The notes beneath the pieces are model-generated. The model worked only from the letters and a program-made list of their open reading frames with translations, searched no databases and had not been told where the DNA came from. A stretch of DNA of 64,000 nt, taken from assembly GCF_024498075.1 (NCBI RefSeq), contig NZ_JANHOF010000007.1, positions 124,001 to 188,000 on the forward strand, in the 5' to 3' direction. The stretch is from Paenibacillus mendelii. Lineage in GTDB: Bacteria; Bacillota; Bacilli; Paenibacillales; Paenibacillaceae. The translations under genes were made by a program, and so were the position numbers. Numbering within the stretch: the first letter of the stretch is position 1; each line of letters opens with the position of its first letter. Shown piece by piece: positions 8,015 to 16,551 of the stretch.

Positions 8015-10549
8015 ATGATACAGATGACGTTAAACGGAGAGGATTGGACCTTAACCGGGTATTATAGAAATCAGTGGCGCTCCAAGTTATCCATGGAGCT
8101 GGGCAGACAAATTCTCCCGAACATTCCTGAGGTCAAGGCGACAGTGCCTGGAGCCGTGCAAATGGACCTGCGCAGTGCAGGATGGTTGGGTGATTATAAT
8201 CAAGGTCTGGAAAGCCTGAATGAAGAGTGGGTTTATAATCGCGACTGGTTTTTTGAGAAGCGGATGTTCATTCCCTCCGAATGGGTGCAGGACCGCTGTG
8301 AATTGATTTTGGAAGGTCTTGATTTCAAGGGTGAGATCTATCTTAACGGACAAAAAATAACGGAATTTGAAGGCATGTTCCAGCCATTATCTTTGGATGT
8401 AACGGAGATCATCAAAGAAAATGAAGAAAACTGTCTGCAAATCGTATTTTGTGCCGGACCGGAAGTCGATGGACAAGTCGGGTATTCTCACCTTATTACC
8501 AAGCTGAAGTCGCGATTTAACTACGCTTGGGATTGGTGTCCGCGTATTACACCGGTGGGGATATGGCGAGATGTGTATTTGCGTACGTTTCGAGAGGTGA
8601 AGATCCTCGATTTCTACCCTGAAACTTCACTTAATGATGAATTCAACATCGGTGAGGTGCATTACCATGCTGAAGTGGAGGTATACACCCCCGGTGAATA
8701 TACGTTTGTCTGCCATCTTAAGGACGATACCGGCGAGAACCGTTTTCACAAGAAGGTAAAAATGTTTTTGCCGGGCGGGAAGCGGAAGGTTGGATGGAAG
8801 GGAATTGTTGGGTCAGTCCAACTCTGGTGGCCTAATGGATTGGGAGATCAACCCTTATATATCGCATCATTAGAAATCATGAACGAAAGCGGACTTACTT
8901 GCGATGATTCGCAAAAGCAGGTCGGATTTCGAACCATTGAATTTGTTCAAAATCCAGGCGCACCATCGGACTCGCTAGCTTATAGTTGTATCGTCAATGG
9001 TCATACAATTTTTCTGAAAGGAATCAATTGGGTGCCGATTACTCCGTATTACGGAGCGGTTACCACGGAGCAGTACAGGGAAACGCTTGGACGATTCAAA
9101 ATGATGAATGTGAATCTCATTCGAGTATGGGGCGGAGCCATTATCGAAAAGGAAGAGTTTTATCGTTATTGTGATCAACAGGGACTTCTCGTTTGGCAGG
9201 AATTTCTGCAGTCGTCAAGCGGCCTAACTAATCTCCCGCCGGTAATCCCGGAATTGTTGAAAGATCTAGAAACCGTTTCACGAATTGCAATCAAAGAGAA
9301 ACGCTCACATCCTAGTCTGGCTATATGGTGTGGTGGAAACGAACTCATGTGGGATGGATTCATACCGGTTGACGAGCGGCATATCAACATCGGCATGTTA
9401 CAAAAAATTGTCCGGGAACTGGACCCAAGCCGATACTTTCTGCCTAGCAGCGCGTCCGGTCCTAAATTCTTAGCATCCGAAGAAGACTTCGGCAAAGGCT
9501 TGCATCATGACGTACACGGACCATGGCTCTATTTGGGTGAGAACACGCACTATCGTTTCTATAACAACGACGATTCTCTATTGCGTTCTGAGACAGGGAC
9601 CCCTGGTGTCTCCAGGGCCGAGATCCTTCGTTCGTTTGCCGGACAGCATGAGGTTTGGCCGCCTACTTCGGACAACCCGTTATGGGTTCATAGAGGCTCA
9701 TGGTGGATTCCGTGGAATGAAATAAGCCAATTATTCGGCCCCTGGGATCTGGAACGTGACGAAACCGAGGTCTTCGCTCAGTGTAGTCGATATGCCCAAA
9801 TGGAATCGTTGCGTTACGGCGTGGAAGCTACTCGGCGCCGTGAGCCTACGTCATCCGGATTTATCGTTTGGATGGGCAATGAACCCTTCGCCAATTATGC
9901 CAACACGTCGTTACTGGAGTATGACGGCATTCCGAAACCGGCCTATTATGCAATGAAGTCCGCCTTTGCCGATTGCCATGTTTCTTTGAAATATGATCGA
10001 ATCGCTTATCAAGCCGGGGAAACGTTTAGTGGAGAAGCGTTTGTGCATTTGGAATCGAACTTTCTGAATAAAGCGAACATAAAAGGTATGAACCTGCAAA
10101 TTGAAATTATCGATATGTTCGGGTCGGTCAAGAAACGGATCGATTACCCGATTACAGATCGCGGTTATGTCGGAAGCGTGAACTGGGAAATCGAGAATTG
10201 CGGACACTCTCTATTCAACCTTCGACTCGTTCTATGGAATCAAGATCAAAGGTTGGCTTGCAACGATTACTTGTTCACGATAAACGCTGATTTTCCGTTC
10301 AAGCCTTTACGCGACCTTCCTCTGTCCAATGTACAGATATCACAGGGCGCACTCGAGAATACGATGACTTTCACGAATGATTCACCGATTACCGCAGTCG
10401 GCGTGATGATCAGGGAGAAGGATGCCAGTATGCCGTTGCATCTTGAACGTAATTATTTAATCATTCACCCTGGCGAGGAAGTGACGCTCCGCTCATTAGG
10501 TGGGGAATACGCTTTGAAGAACATTATCATTGAAGGATTGAATGTATAA
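8015..10549 (+). CDS. Glycoside hydrolase family 2 beta-mannosidase
   Basis: 844 aa from ATG 8015, chosen because TGGAGG sits 8 bases upstream; an in-frame ATG at 8000 lacks a site. The protein follows the beta-mannosidase layout: N-terminal jelly roll with NGEDW and GAVQMDL, an immunoglobulin-like domain, then a TIM barrel. The acid/base Glu443 lies in WCGGNE and the nucleophile Glu526 in SETG. It lacks a signal peptide, so it would act in the cytoplasm on imported mannosides, releasing mannose from non-reducing ends. The family also contains other exo-beta-glycosidases, but the sequence around RVWGGAI and the length match beta-mannosidase best. Confidence 0.88.
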   Translation: MIQMTLNGEDWTLTGYYRNQWRSKLSMELGRQILPNIPEVKATVPGAVQMDLRSAGWLGDYNQGLESLNEEWVYNRDWFFEKRMFIPSEWVQDRCELILEGLDFKGEIYLNGQKITEFEGMFQPLSLDVTEIIKENEENCLQIVFCAGPEVDGQVGYSHLITKLKSRFNYAWDWCPRITPVGIWRDVYLRTFREVKILDFYPETSLNDEFNIGEVHYHAEVEVYTPGEYTFVCHLKDDTGENRFHKKVKMFLPGGKRKVGWKGIVGSVQLWWPNGLGDQPLYIASLEIMNESGLTCDDSQKQVGFRTIEFVQNPGAPSDSLAYSCIVNGHTIFLKGINWVPITPYYGAVTTEQYRETLGRFKMMNVNLIRVWGGAIIEKEEFYRYCDQQGLLVWQEFLQSSSGLTNLPPVIPELLKDLETVSRIAIKEKRSHPSLAIWCGGNELMWDGFIPVDERHINIGMLQKIVRELDPSRYFLPSSASGPKFLASEEDFGKGLHHDVHGPWLYLGENTHYRFYNNDDSLLRSETGTPGVSRAEILRSFAGQHEVWPPTSDNPLWVHRGSWWIPWNEISQLFGPWDLERDETEVFAQCSRYAQMESLRYGVEATRRREPTSSGFIVWMGNEPFANYANTSLLEYDGIPKPAYYAMKSAFADCHVSLKYDRIAYQAGETFSGEAFVHLESNFLNKANIKGMNLQIEIIDMFGSVKKRIDYPITDRGYVGSVNWEIENCGHSLFNLRLVLWNQDQRLACNDYLFTINADFPFKPLRDLPLSNVQISQGALENTMTFTNDSPITAVGVMIREKDASMPLHLERNYLIIHPGEEVTLRSLGGEYALKNIIIEGLNV

Positions 10550-10589
10550 AAGGGAAGACGCAAAATAATAATTTGGGAGGAAGAACAAG

Positions 10590-11414
10590 ATGGAATTGAA
10601 AATTGGTGTTGTACAAATGGATTGTATGTTGAAGGATAAGGAAGCCAATATGCAAAAGGCGGAAGAGTATCTTGATCAAACGGGAGCGAACGTGGATGTG
10701 CTTTGTTTACCCGAATTGTTTACGACAGGTTATCATCTTGATTTGATCAAAGAGGATTTCTATACGTTGGCCGAAACGGTTCCTGGCCCCACTGTTAATC
10801 GGTTGGCGGAAAAGGCGAAAAAGTATAACACAGCGATTATAGCCAATATTGTGGAAAAAGATTCGCTTCAAGAAGCCGTGTTATACGATACAACATTTGT
10901 AATTGACGAGGAAGGCAGATATCTCGGGAAATATCGGAAAGTTCATCTTTACCCTACGGAACATCAGTATTTCCGGAGCGGATCGGAATTTCCGGTATTT
11001 GAGATACGCGGAGTGAAAATAGGAATCGCAACATGCTATGATCATGCGTTTGAAGAAATGTTTCGCATTATGGCACTTAAAGGCGCTGAAGTGATTTTCA
11101 TTCCGTCAGCGGTTCCTAAGAATTACGAATATTTACTGAACCTTCGTACCCGCGCCCGGGCGCAAGATAATCAAATTTTCACGGTGGCCATTAATCGAAT
11201 CGGAACGGAAGATAAGGTTACGTATTGCGGTTTAAGTAAAATCGTGAATCCTCGCGGGGAAGTCGTCTGTGAAGCGGGAGATGAAGAAGGCATCTTGATC
11301 GGTACAATCGATTTATCGCTCATCTTGAAAGAACGCAAACAAGAGCCGATTTTACGAAGCAGAAGACCTGAATTATATGGATCTCTGGCAGAGAACCTGG
11401 AATCCCAAAACTAA
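10590..11414 (+). CDS. Carbon-nitrogen hydrolase (nitrilase-fold amidase)
   Basis: 274 aa with GGGAGG upstream. The catalytic triad of the nitrilase superfamily is visible: Glu42 in CLPELF, Lys117 in YRKVHL and Cys149 in ATCYDHAFEE. These enzymes cleave amides, nitriles or carbamoyl groups through a thioester on the Cys. The substrate is not predictable from sequence. Its place between a beta-mannosidase and a second glycosidase is unusual; a role on an N-acyl or amide-bearing glycan breakdown product is possible but unproven. Confidence 0.85.
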   Translation: MELKIGVVQMDCMLKDKEANMQKAEEYLDQTGANVDVLCLPELFTTGYHLDLIKEDFYTLAETVPGPTVNRLAEKAKKYNTAIIANIVEKDSLQEAVLYDTTFVIDEEGRYLGKYRKVHLYPTEHQYFRSGSEFPVFEIRGVKIGIATCYDHAFEEMFRIMALKGAEVIFIPSAVPKNYEYLLNLRTRARAQDNQIFTVAINRIGTEDKVTYCGLSKIVNPRGEVVCEAGDEEGILIGTIDLSLILKERKQEPILRSRRPELYGSLAENLESQN

Positions 11415-11436
11415 TATATAGGCAGGCAGAAAATAG

Positions 11437-13449
11437 ATGCAAACAGAATACAATAATCGTCAGTTGACACCTTTACTGGAAGTGGGCAATCAAAAACCAA
11501 TTGATGTCGGATGCGGACGTTTGTCGGCCAGCATTGGTCTTGACGGACTGGTTCGTTCGGTAAATGGTTATCATCCACAACAAGGATTTATCACTTTGAC
11601 TTCGATTGAACAGTTTCCGAATGATAAGTGGTATGACAGCAGCTACGTTCGCCGTTACCGCAGAGGGTTGGTTGATTCATTAGAAGGGGAAAGCAAGGCG
11701 CTTGGCTTCGGCATCAGGTATCAAGAGAAAGCTGCTTGGCAGTCCGTTTATTATTTGGAAGGAAAAGCTCCCGTTTTTCGCTATCAGTTCGAGGAGGCCG
11801 AAGTTAATTCCCTGTTTATAGCAGCTGAAAAGAATGAAAAAGGCTATTTAATTCAAAGAGTCGAAGTCATAAACAAAAGTGATAAAGAAATTGTTTTTCC
11901 ATATACAGTAAGCGGACTATTTAGCTTAAACCGCTGCAGTTACGGACAATTGACGGAGGGAGGCCCTATTCCGATTCCTCCATTGGAAAACAGAGTAGAT
12001 GTTCAAGGCAACCTTATTTCAATTAGCAATCCGCATCTATCTTCCAGGGCCGATCTCTTGTTGTTTAGCGATAAGGATACGCTGATCCTTTCACCCTTAC
12101 AGGAAAGAGCGAATGAACCGGTAAATTATCAATATGGGACGGAACTCAACCTAGGTAAAGGAGAAAGCCGGTTCATCAGCGTGGTTTACACACTCTCCCA
12201 GGAGGAAGAAAGTGTATTAGAACTTACGTACTCCGATGTAGAAGAATGGATTGCCAAGGCGATACAGGATTTACCTAAATGGAATAAAACAGTATTTGCC
12301 CTAGGCGAGAAAGTGGAGGCAGCTCCGTTTATCATTCAACGGAATCTTGACTATATTATGTCCTGCTGTTCCGTGCCGATTAGTGATGAGTACGTTTGTG
12401 TAATCACCGATCACCAGCTGCTGCCATTGTCATGGAATCGGGACGCCTACTATATGATGCAGCTTTTATCGGAATCGGAGAGAAAATCGGGATTTCTTTA
12501 TGATGATTCCTATCGAACAGAATGGAAGTCTCAGATACAATGGATTATTAAGGGCCATTTGCTTTGGATGTTTGAAAAGGCCGACCGTCCCCATCGATAT
12601 TGGGGGCGTGCTTATCTGACCAACGGTATCAGTAAGGATAATGTGTTCCAATTCGATCAGCAATGTTATCCGCTGCTCGAGCTTTGTGATTACTATGCAC
12701 AGTTCGGCGACAGAGAGACAGTCAAACGAGTGCTGCCGATTGTTAAAGAAATGCTGGATATGATCATCGATTATAAACATGAGGAAAAATGGCTTTTTAA
12801 GACGGGAGAGACTCCGGCTGATGATAAAGTGGATTATCCTTATCATTTTTCCAGTCAGGTGCTTGCGTGGTATACCCTTCAGAAATTATCCGGTTTGAAC
12901 GAAGAGTTTTCTTTTTACGATACGGATTTATCTGAATGGGCGGATCAGGTGAAAAATGATTGCATACAGTCATTTAGTACTTATCATAATGGGAAAGAGC
13001 TGTTTGCTTATCTGACGGACTTGAAAGGCAACTTCCAGAAGTATCACGACGCGAACGACCTCCCAGTGGTGTATGCTCCAATCTGGGGATTCTGCGGTAG
13101 AGATGATGCTAAATGGATCCATACGATGGAGTTTGGATTCAGTGAAGAAAATAAAGGCGGTTTCTATCCAGGCCCGTTAGGTGGACTAGGTTCTGTACAC
13201 ACGCCTCATCCATGGCCGTTAGGTGATGCTCAGGAGCTTCTGTATAGTGAGTTGATGGGAGATACGGCTTTGCGGGACAAGGTTTTTCACAAGCTTATGG
13301 AGCTCGTTCAATGGGATGGACTCTTTTCAGAGGCCATACATGAAGAAACGGGAAAAGTGCAATCTCGGCACTGGTTCTCTTGGCCGGGAGCGTTTATCTC
13401 CACTGTGTTTTGTATCACTATTTTCAAAAGCATGGGGAGAAGTATGTAA
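11437..13449 (+). CDS. Six-hairpin glycosidase, distant GH125-like
   Basis: 670 aa. The first about 270 residues look like a beta-sandwich and the rest like an (alpha/alpha)6 barrel (SWNRDAYYMMQLL, HLLWMFEKADRPHRYWGRAYL). Late motifs resemble GH125 exo-alpha-1,6-mannosidases: HDANDLPVVYAPIWGF compares with the MDDANVPSLL-type motif, followed by SEENKGGFYPGPLGGLGSVHT and WPLGDAQELL. The protein is longer than usual GH125 members and the identity is by eye only, so family and linkage remain uncertain. No signal peptide is seen. The stop codon overlaps the start of glycerate kinase (TAATG). Confidence 0.6.
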   Translation: MQTEYNNRQLTPLLEVGNQKPIDVGCGRLSASIGLDGLVRSVNGYHPQQGFITLTSIEQFPNDKWYDSSYVRRYRRGLVDSLEGESKALGFGIRYQEKAAWQSVYYLEGKAPVFRYQFEEAEVNSLFIAAEKNEKGYLIQRVEVINKSDKEIVFPYTVSGLFSLNRCSYGQLTEGGPIPIPPLENRVDVQGNLISISNPHLSSRADLLLFSDKDTLILSPLQERANEPVNYQYGTELNLGKGESRFISVVYTLSQEEESVLELTYSDVEEWIAKAIQDLPKWNKTVFALGEKVEAAPFIIQRNLDYIMSCCSVPISDEYVCVITDHQLLPLSWNRDAYYMMQLLSESERKSGFLYDDSYRTEWKSQIQWIIKGHLLWMFEKADRPHRYWGRAYLTNGISKDNVFQFDQQCYPLLELCDYYAQFGDRETVKRVLPIVKEMLDMIIDYKHEEKWLFKTGETPADDKVDYPYHFSSQVLAWYTLQKLSGLNEEFSFYDTDLSEWADQVKNDCIQSFSTYHNGKELFAYLTDLKGNFQKYHDANDLPVVYAPIWGFCGRDDAKWIHTMEFGFSEENKGGFYPGPLGGLGSVHTPHPWPLGDAQELLYSELMGDTALRDKVFHKLMELVQWDGLFSEAIHEETGKVQSRHWFSWPGAFISTVFCITIFKSMGRSM

Positions 13450-14627
13450 TGAAAATCGTCATTGCTCCGGACTCTTTCAAAGGAAGCATCTCTGCCCGAA
13501 AAGCTGCATTGGCGATTCAAGAAGGAATTCTCCGTGTGGGTCCAGATATTGAAACAGTGATTGTACCTATGGCTGATGGGGGCGAAGGAACAGTCGAGAG
13601 CCTTGTTGACGCAACAAACGGCCACTTACAAGAAGCTGTTGTGAAAGACCCACTGGGACGAGATGTTAACGCGGTTTACGGGATATTAGGTCACGACAAT
13701 ACTTGTGTGATCGAGATCGCCAGCGCTTCCGGCCTTCCTTTATTAAAAAAAGAAGAGAGAAATCCAATGCTCACCACCAGTTATGGGACGGGGCAGTTGA
13801 TTCTTCACGCATTGGATAAAGGGTGTCGCAAATTTGTTATCGGATTGGGTGGAAGCGGTACGAATGATGGTGGAGCGGGAATGCTTCAGGCACTGGGCAT
13901 AAGGCTCCTGGATTCGGCAGGCGATGATCTCTCCTTCGGAGGGGGAAACCTTAATCTGTTGGCTGATATCGAGTTAAACGGAATGGACCCGAGAGTGCGT
14001 GAAGCTGAATTTATTATCGCCTGTGATGTGGATAATCCGTTGATCGGACTGAACGGCGCATCTGCTGTATATGGACCGCAAAAAGGGGCTACACCGGAAA
14101 TGGTGGAATTGCTTGATAGTAATCTAGCCCATTATGCAAATAGGATTGAAATGAAAACCAACATCTCCATTCACCACAATTTAGGTGCGGGTTCCGCCGG
14201 AGGATTAGGGGGAGCGTTTCAAGCCTTTTTCAATGCGAGAATGGAACGAGGGATTGACATAATCATGAAGCAGACTGGTTTGAAGCAGAAGCTCGATGGT
14301 GCTTCCCTCGTCATTACCGGAGAAGGGCAGATCGATTTCCAAACGGCTCGCGGCAAAACTCCTGCTGGTGTTGCCCAATTGGCGAAAAGCCTGGGAATCC
14401 CGACATTTGCTATTGTAGGAGGTATTGGTTCAGGGATTGACCAACTGAGAACCATAGGTATTGAAGCTGTATTCAGCATCGTCAATAAGCCGATGGATAT
14501 AGAGGAAGCCATGAAAAACAGCTATGATCTACTATCATCGACAGCTGAACAAGTGATGCGAGTTTATATATCAAGTTTAACTCAACTTTCGCAAAAACCG
14601 GACTTTTTTCGTGATTGTATTTTATAA
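13449..14627 (+). CDS. glxK: Glycerate kinase (GlxK/GarK family)
   Basis: 392 aa from ATG 13449, which overlaps the preceding stop (TAATG) and has GGGGAGAAG upstream; longer in-frame starts fall inside the previous gene. The N terminus MKIVIAPDSFKGSISA, the MADGGEGT motif and the glycine-rich GLGGSGTNDGGAGM segment identify the type-2 glycerate kinase family, which phosphorylates D-glycerate to 2- or 3-phosphoglycerate. Its presence at the end of a mannoside cluster implies that a glycerate-yielding substrate (for example a glycerate-decorated mannoside) might be processed; this is inference. Confidence 0.9.
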   Translation: MKIVIAPDSFKGSISARKAALAIQEGILRVGPDIETVIVPMADGGEGTVESLVDATNGHLQEAVVKDPLGRDVNAVYGILGHDNTCVIEIASASGLPLLKKEERNPMLTTSYGTGQLILHALDKGCRKFVIGLGGSGTNDGGAGMLQALGIRLLDSAGDDLSFGGGNLNLLADIELNGMDPRVREAEFIIACDVDNPLIGLNGASAVYGPQKGATPEMVELLDSNLAHYANRIEMKTNISIHHNLGAGSAGGLGGAFQAFFNARMERGIDIIMKQTGLKQKLDGASLVITGEGQIDFQTARGKTPAGVAQLAKSLGIPTFAIVGGIGSGIDQLRTIGIEAVFSIVNKPMDIEEAMKNSYDLLSSTAEQVMRVYISSLTQLSQKPDFFRDCIL

Positions 14628-14688
14628 ATCCGAATTAGCACGCTGTGCCGAATTGTGGTGACATACCGCCTCGTACTCGTTTTCATTA

Positions 14689-14720
14689 ATAAGGGCACCC
14701 AAGTTGTAGGGTTCCCTTAA
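14689..14720 (+). terminator. Hairpin after glycerate kinase
   Basis: TAAGGGCACCC and GGGTTCCCTTA form an imperfect stem with an 8-base loop (AAGTTGTA), followed by AATTT. Probable end of the mannoside operon. Confidence 0.5.
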
Positions 14721-14751
14721 ATTTCCTCATAGGGATGATACGCAAAACCGT

Positions 14752-14793
14752 TCAAAGAGCCCGAATCAGCACATGCTGGTTCGGGCTCTTTGA
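14752..14793. terminator. Long near-perfect inverted repeat
   Basis: A 19-base stem (arms begin TCAAAGAGCCCGAA and end TTCGGGCTCTTTGA) with an ACAT loop and one mismatch. The arms start with A and end with T runs of only three, so it could stop transcription from both sides. It divides the mannoside operon from the decayed region to its right. Confidence 0.55.
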
Positions 14794-14862
14794 GTCAGGT
14801 ATCAAGTGAAATCACTGATTTAACCAGTATAAAAGCATCATGCTGTGAACAGGAGGGGAACT

Positions 14863-14940
14863 ATCAAGGAAACCATCTTAGTGGTGGACGATGAACAGGG
14901 CATAGTCGCGCTGCTGACGGATTACTTCGTTCGAAATTAA
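14863..14940 (+). pseudogene. Truncated response regulator N terminus
   Basis: A 25-codon frame behind a clear AGGAGGGG site encodes KETILVVDDEQGIVALLTDY, the first strand and acidic pair of an OmpR-type receiver domain, then reaches TAA. The first codon is ATC, so the start codon itself also seems lost. No phosphoacceptor, output domain or partner kinase follows. It is the remnant of a two-component regulator next to a decayed transporter. Confidence 0.6.
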
Positions 14941-14950
14941 TGGGATACAA

Positions 14951-15262
14951 ATGCTGCAGTGTAAGGGAGGCGTCTTTCCCTCTGCGTCCTATTTAGGCGG
15001 TGCCTTTATTTCGGCCCTATGCTTGGGGAGTATGGGCATGCTGGTTTCCAATCTAAGCAACAGCACCATTATCGGGTACATGGCCACCATCGGGTATTTG
15101 ATCTTTAACCATGATGACCATGGACGAATTCATGAGGAACTTCTACTTGATGTCGATGACAAGCAACAACTTCAATGAGAAATACTGGCTTCTCTTGCGG
15201 GAAGTATCCTCTGCATAGCGGCGGCCTTTGCAATCAAGCCATTGAAGAGAAGAGTTGCTTAA
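14951..15262 (+). pseudogene. Decayed ABC-2 type permease C terminus
   Basis: The frame from 14951 encodes hydrophobic segments typical of an ABC-2 permease (YLGGAFISALCLGSMGML, NSTIIGYMATIGYLIFN), but then leaves frame. A second frame near 15121 gives MDEFMRNFYLMSMTSNNFNE and a third gives AGSILCIAAAFAIKPLKRR ending at TAA 15262. At least two frameshifts are needed to join them. Together with the response regulator stub it marks a lost regulator plus exporter locus. Confidence 0.55.
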
Positions 15263-15276
15263 CAGCCGACAAGCGA

Positions 15277-15306
15277 AAAAGGTGCCCGACAAGCGGGTAC
15301 CCTTAT
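15277..15306 (+). terminator. Hairpin after the decayed permease
   Basis: AAAGGTGCCCG, loop ACAAG, CGGGTACCCTT: a stem with one T-A mispairing, followed by ATTATT. Likely the original terminator of the decayed operon; it also faces the end of the MarR gene. Confidence 0.5.
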
Positions 15307-15336
15307 TATTCTGCCTGCGCAGCGGCTAGCATCATT

Positions 15337-15762
15337 TCATGATTCGATGAGTGTACGATTAAATTTTCTCATCAGTTGTCCAAACATCATGCGTTCCTCG
15401 TCGGACCAGCTCTGCAGGAGCTCCTCTATGATGGCCAATCGCGCATTCTTGTTGTCATTTAATTCTGTCTTGCCCTGATCGGTGATCTGAAGGAAGTACG
15501 CTCTCCCATCTAAAGGATCCGGGATTCGGCTCACGTAACCTTTTTGCTCGAGGGCGGCCGCTTGTCGGCTAACTGTAGAAATATCCAAACGGAATTCATC
15601 CGACAATGCTTTAACGCCGGAAGATCCATGATAAGCGATTTGCTGCAGCAGGAGATAGGCGGATCGATCGAGACTACCAATCTTATACGTAGAAATGGAT
15701 GTGAGCCGGCGAAGTAAGATGGCTAATTCTGATTCTATCATTCCTAATGAATTTTCTTCCAT
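15337..15762 (-). CDS. MarR family transcriptional regulator
   Basis: 141 aa from the ATG whose complement ends at 15762, chosen because GTGAGG lies upstream and the protein then begins MEENSLGMIESELA at the first helix; a longer frame to 15891 runs through the promoter. A winged helix is clear: SGVKALSDEFRLDISTVSRQAAALEQKGYVSR then the wing DPLDGRAYFLQITDQGK. Divergent from a CBS-domain gene with a shared inverted repeat in the promoter, so it probably represses both itself and that gene. The ligand is unknown. Confidence 0.85.
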   Translation of the reverse strand: MEENSLGMIESELAILLRRLTSISTYKIGSLDRSAYLLLQQIAYHGSSGVKALSDEFRLDISTVSRQAAALEQKGYVSRIPDPLDGRAYFLQITDQGKTELNDNKNARLAIIEELLQSWSDEERMMFGQLMRKFNRTLIES

Positions 15763-15856
15763 GTGTGCAACCTCACTGTTTTTAAAATGAATAAGCCTTA
15801 TGGTAACATACGTGCCATTGTTTTGAAATAACAGCCGCAGCAGGTAATCAAGGCCA

Positions 15857-15932
15857 TTGACAACAACCTGTCTAGTAGTTGTATAATGCAATTAGATACT
15901 TTCATAATACAACTTGTTGGGTCGGAAATCAA
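15857..15932. promoter_or_regulatory. Divergent promoters with MarR operator
   Basis: An inverted repeat with arms TAGTTGTATAAT (15876-15887) and ATAATACAACT (15904-15914) covers both -10 boxes. Plus strand: TTGACA at 15857, 19-base spacer, TATAAT at 15882. Minus strand: TTGATT (15931-15926), 17-base spacer, TATTAT (15909-15904). A MarR dimer bound to the arms would block both genes. Confidence 0.6.
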
Positions 15933-15955
15933 ACAGTCGAGAGGGGGGCGTTGAT

Positions 15956-16411
15956 ATGAAAGCTCATGAAATTATGGTTCGTGAAGTGTATAAAGTAAAG
16001 GAAACAGACACGATCCGTTCTGTCCTCGAAAAGTTCATTGATCACGGAATTAGCGGCCTTCCGGTCGTTAACGAGAGGAATGAAATTGTCGCCTTTATAA
16101 GTGATGGAGATATTATGCGCTGTATCGGTAAGCACAAGGACTACGTTATGGACACCTTCTACTTCGTGGAGGTCATTAAAGGCGATGAGGATGCGTTCGA
16201 AGACCGGATTCATAAAATACTGGATAAAAATGTGATGACCATCGCCAAAAAAAAGGTGCATAAGGTGAAATGGGATGAAGAGGTTGAGAATTTTGCAGCT
16301 GTTCTCGGCGAGAAGCAAATCAAGAAGCTCCCTGTTGAACGCAACGGGGTATTAGTCGGAATCATTAGCCGGGGAGATGTAATCCGAAGTTCCTTCCAGG
16401 GCTTATTGTGA
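15956..16411 (+). CDS. CBS-domain pair protein
   Basis: 151 aa from ATG 15956, supported by GAGAGGGGGG upstream. Two CBS motifs are present: MKAHEIMVREVYKVKETDT to SDGDIMRCIG, and NVMTIAKKKVHKVKWDEEV to ISRGDVIRSSF, with a hinge of about 25 residues. Stand-alone CBS pairs bind adenine nucleotides and act as energy or redox sensors for a partner that cannot be named here. It starts on the far side of the MarR operator, so MarR control is likely. Confidence 0.85.
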   Translation: MKAHEIMVREVYKVKETDTIRSVLEKFIDHGISGLPVVNERNEIVAFISDGDIMRCIGKHKDYVMDTFYFVEVIKGDEDAFEDRIHKILDKNVMTIAKKKVHKVKWDEEVENFAAVLGEKQIKKLPVERNGVLVGIISRGDVIRSSFQGLL

Positions 16412-16435
16412 GTCCTGCTGTTGAAAGCATGAATA

Positions 16436-16461
16436 AAAGGCCATTCATTGTGAATGGCCCT
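16436..16461. terminator. Hairpin between CBS and permease genes
   Basis: GGCCATTCA, loop TTG, TGAATGGCC: a perfect 9-base stem preceded by AAAA and without a long T run downstream. It lies between converging genes and may act on either strand. Confidence 0.45.
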
Positions 16462-16551
16462 AGACGACAACTTCGAAACGGAGATAACCCTGGCGCTGGC
16501 GGCAGTGATGCAGTAGAGTGGCTTGCCACGGTCATAACACCGCCAACAACG

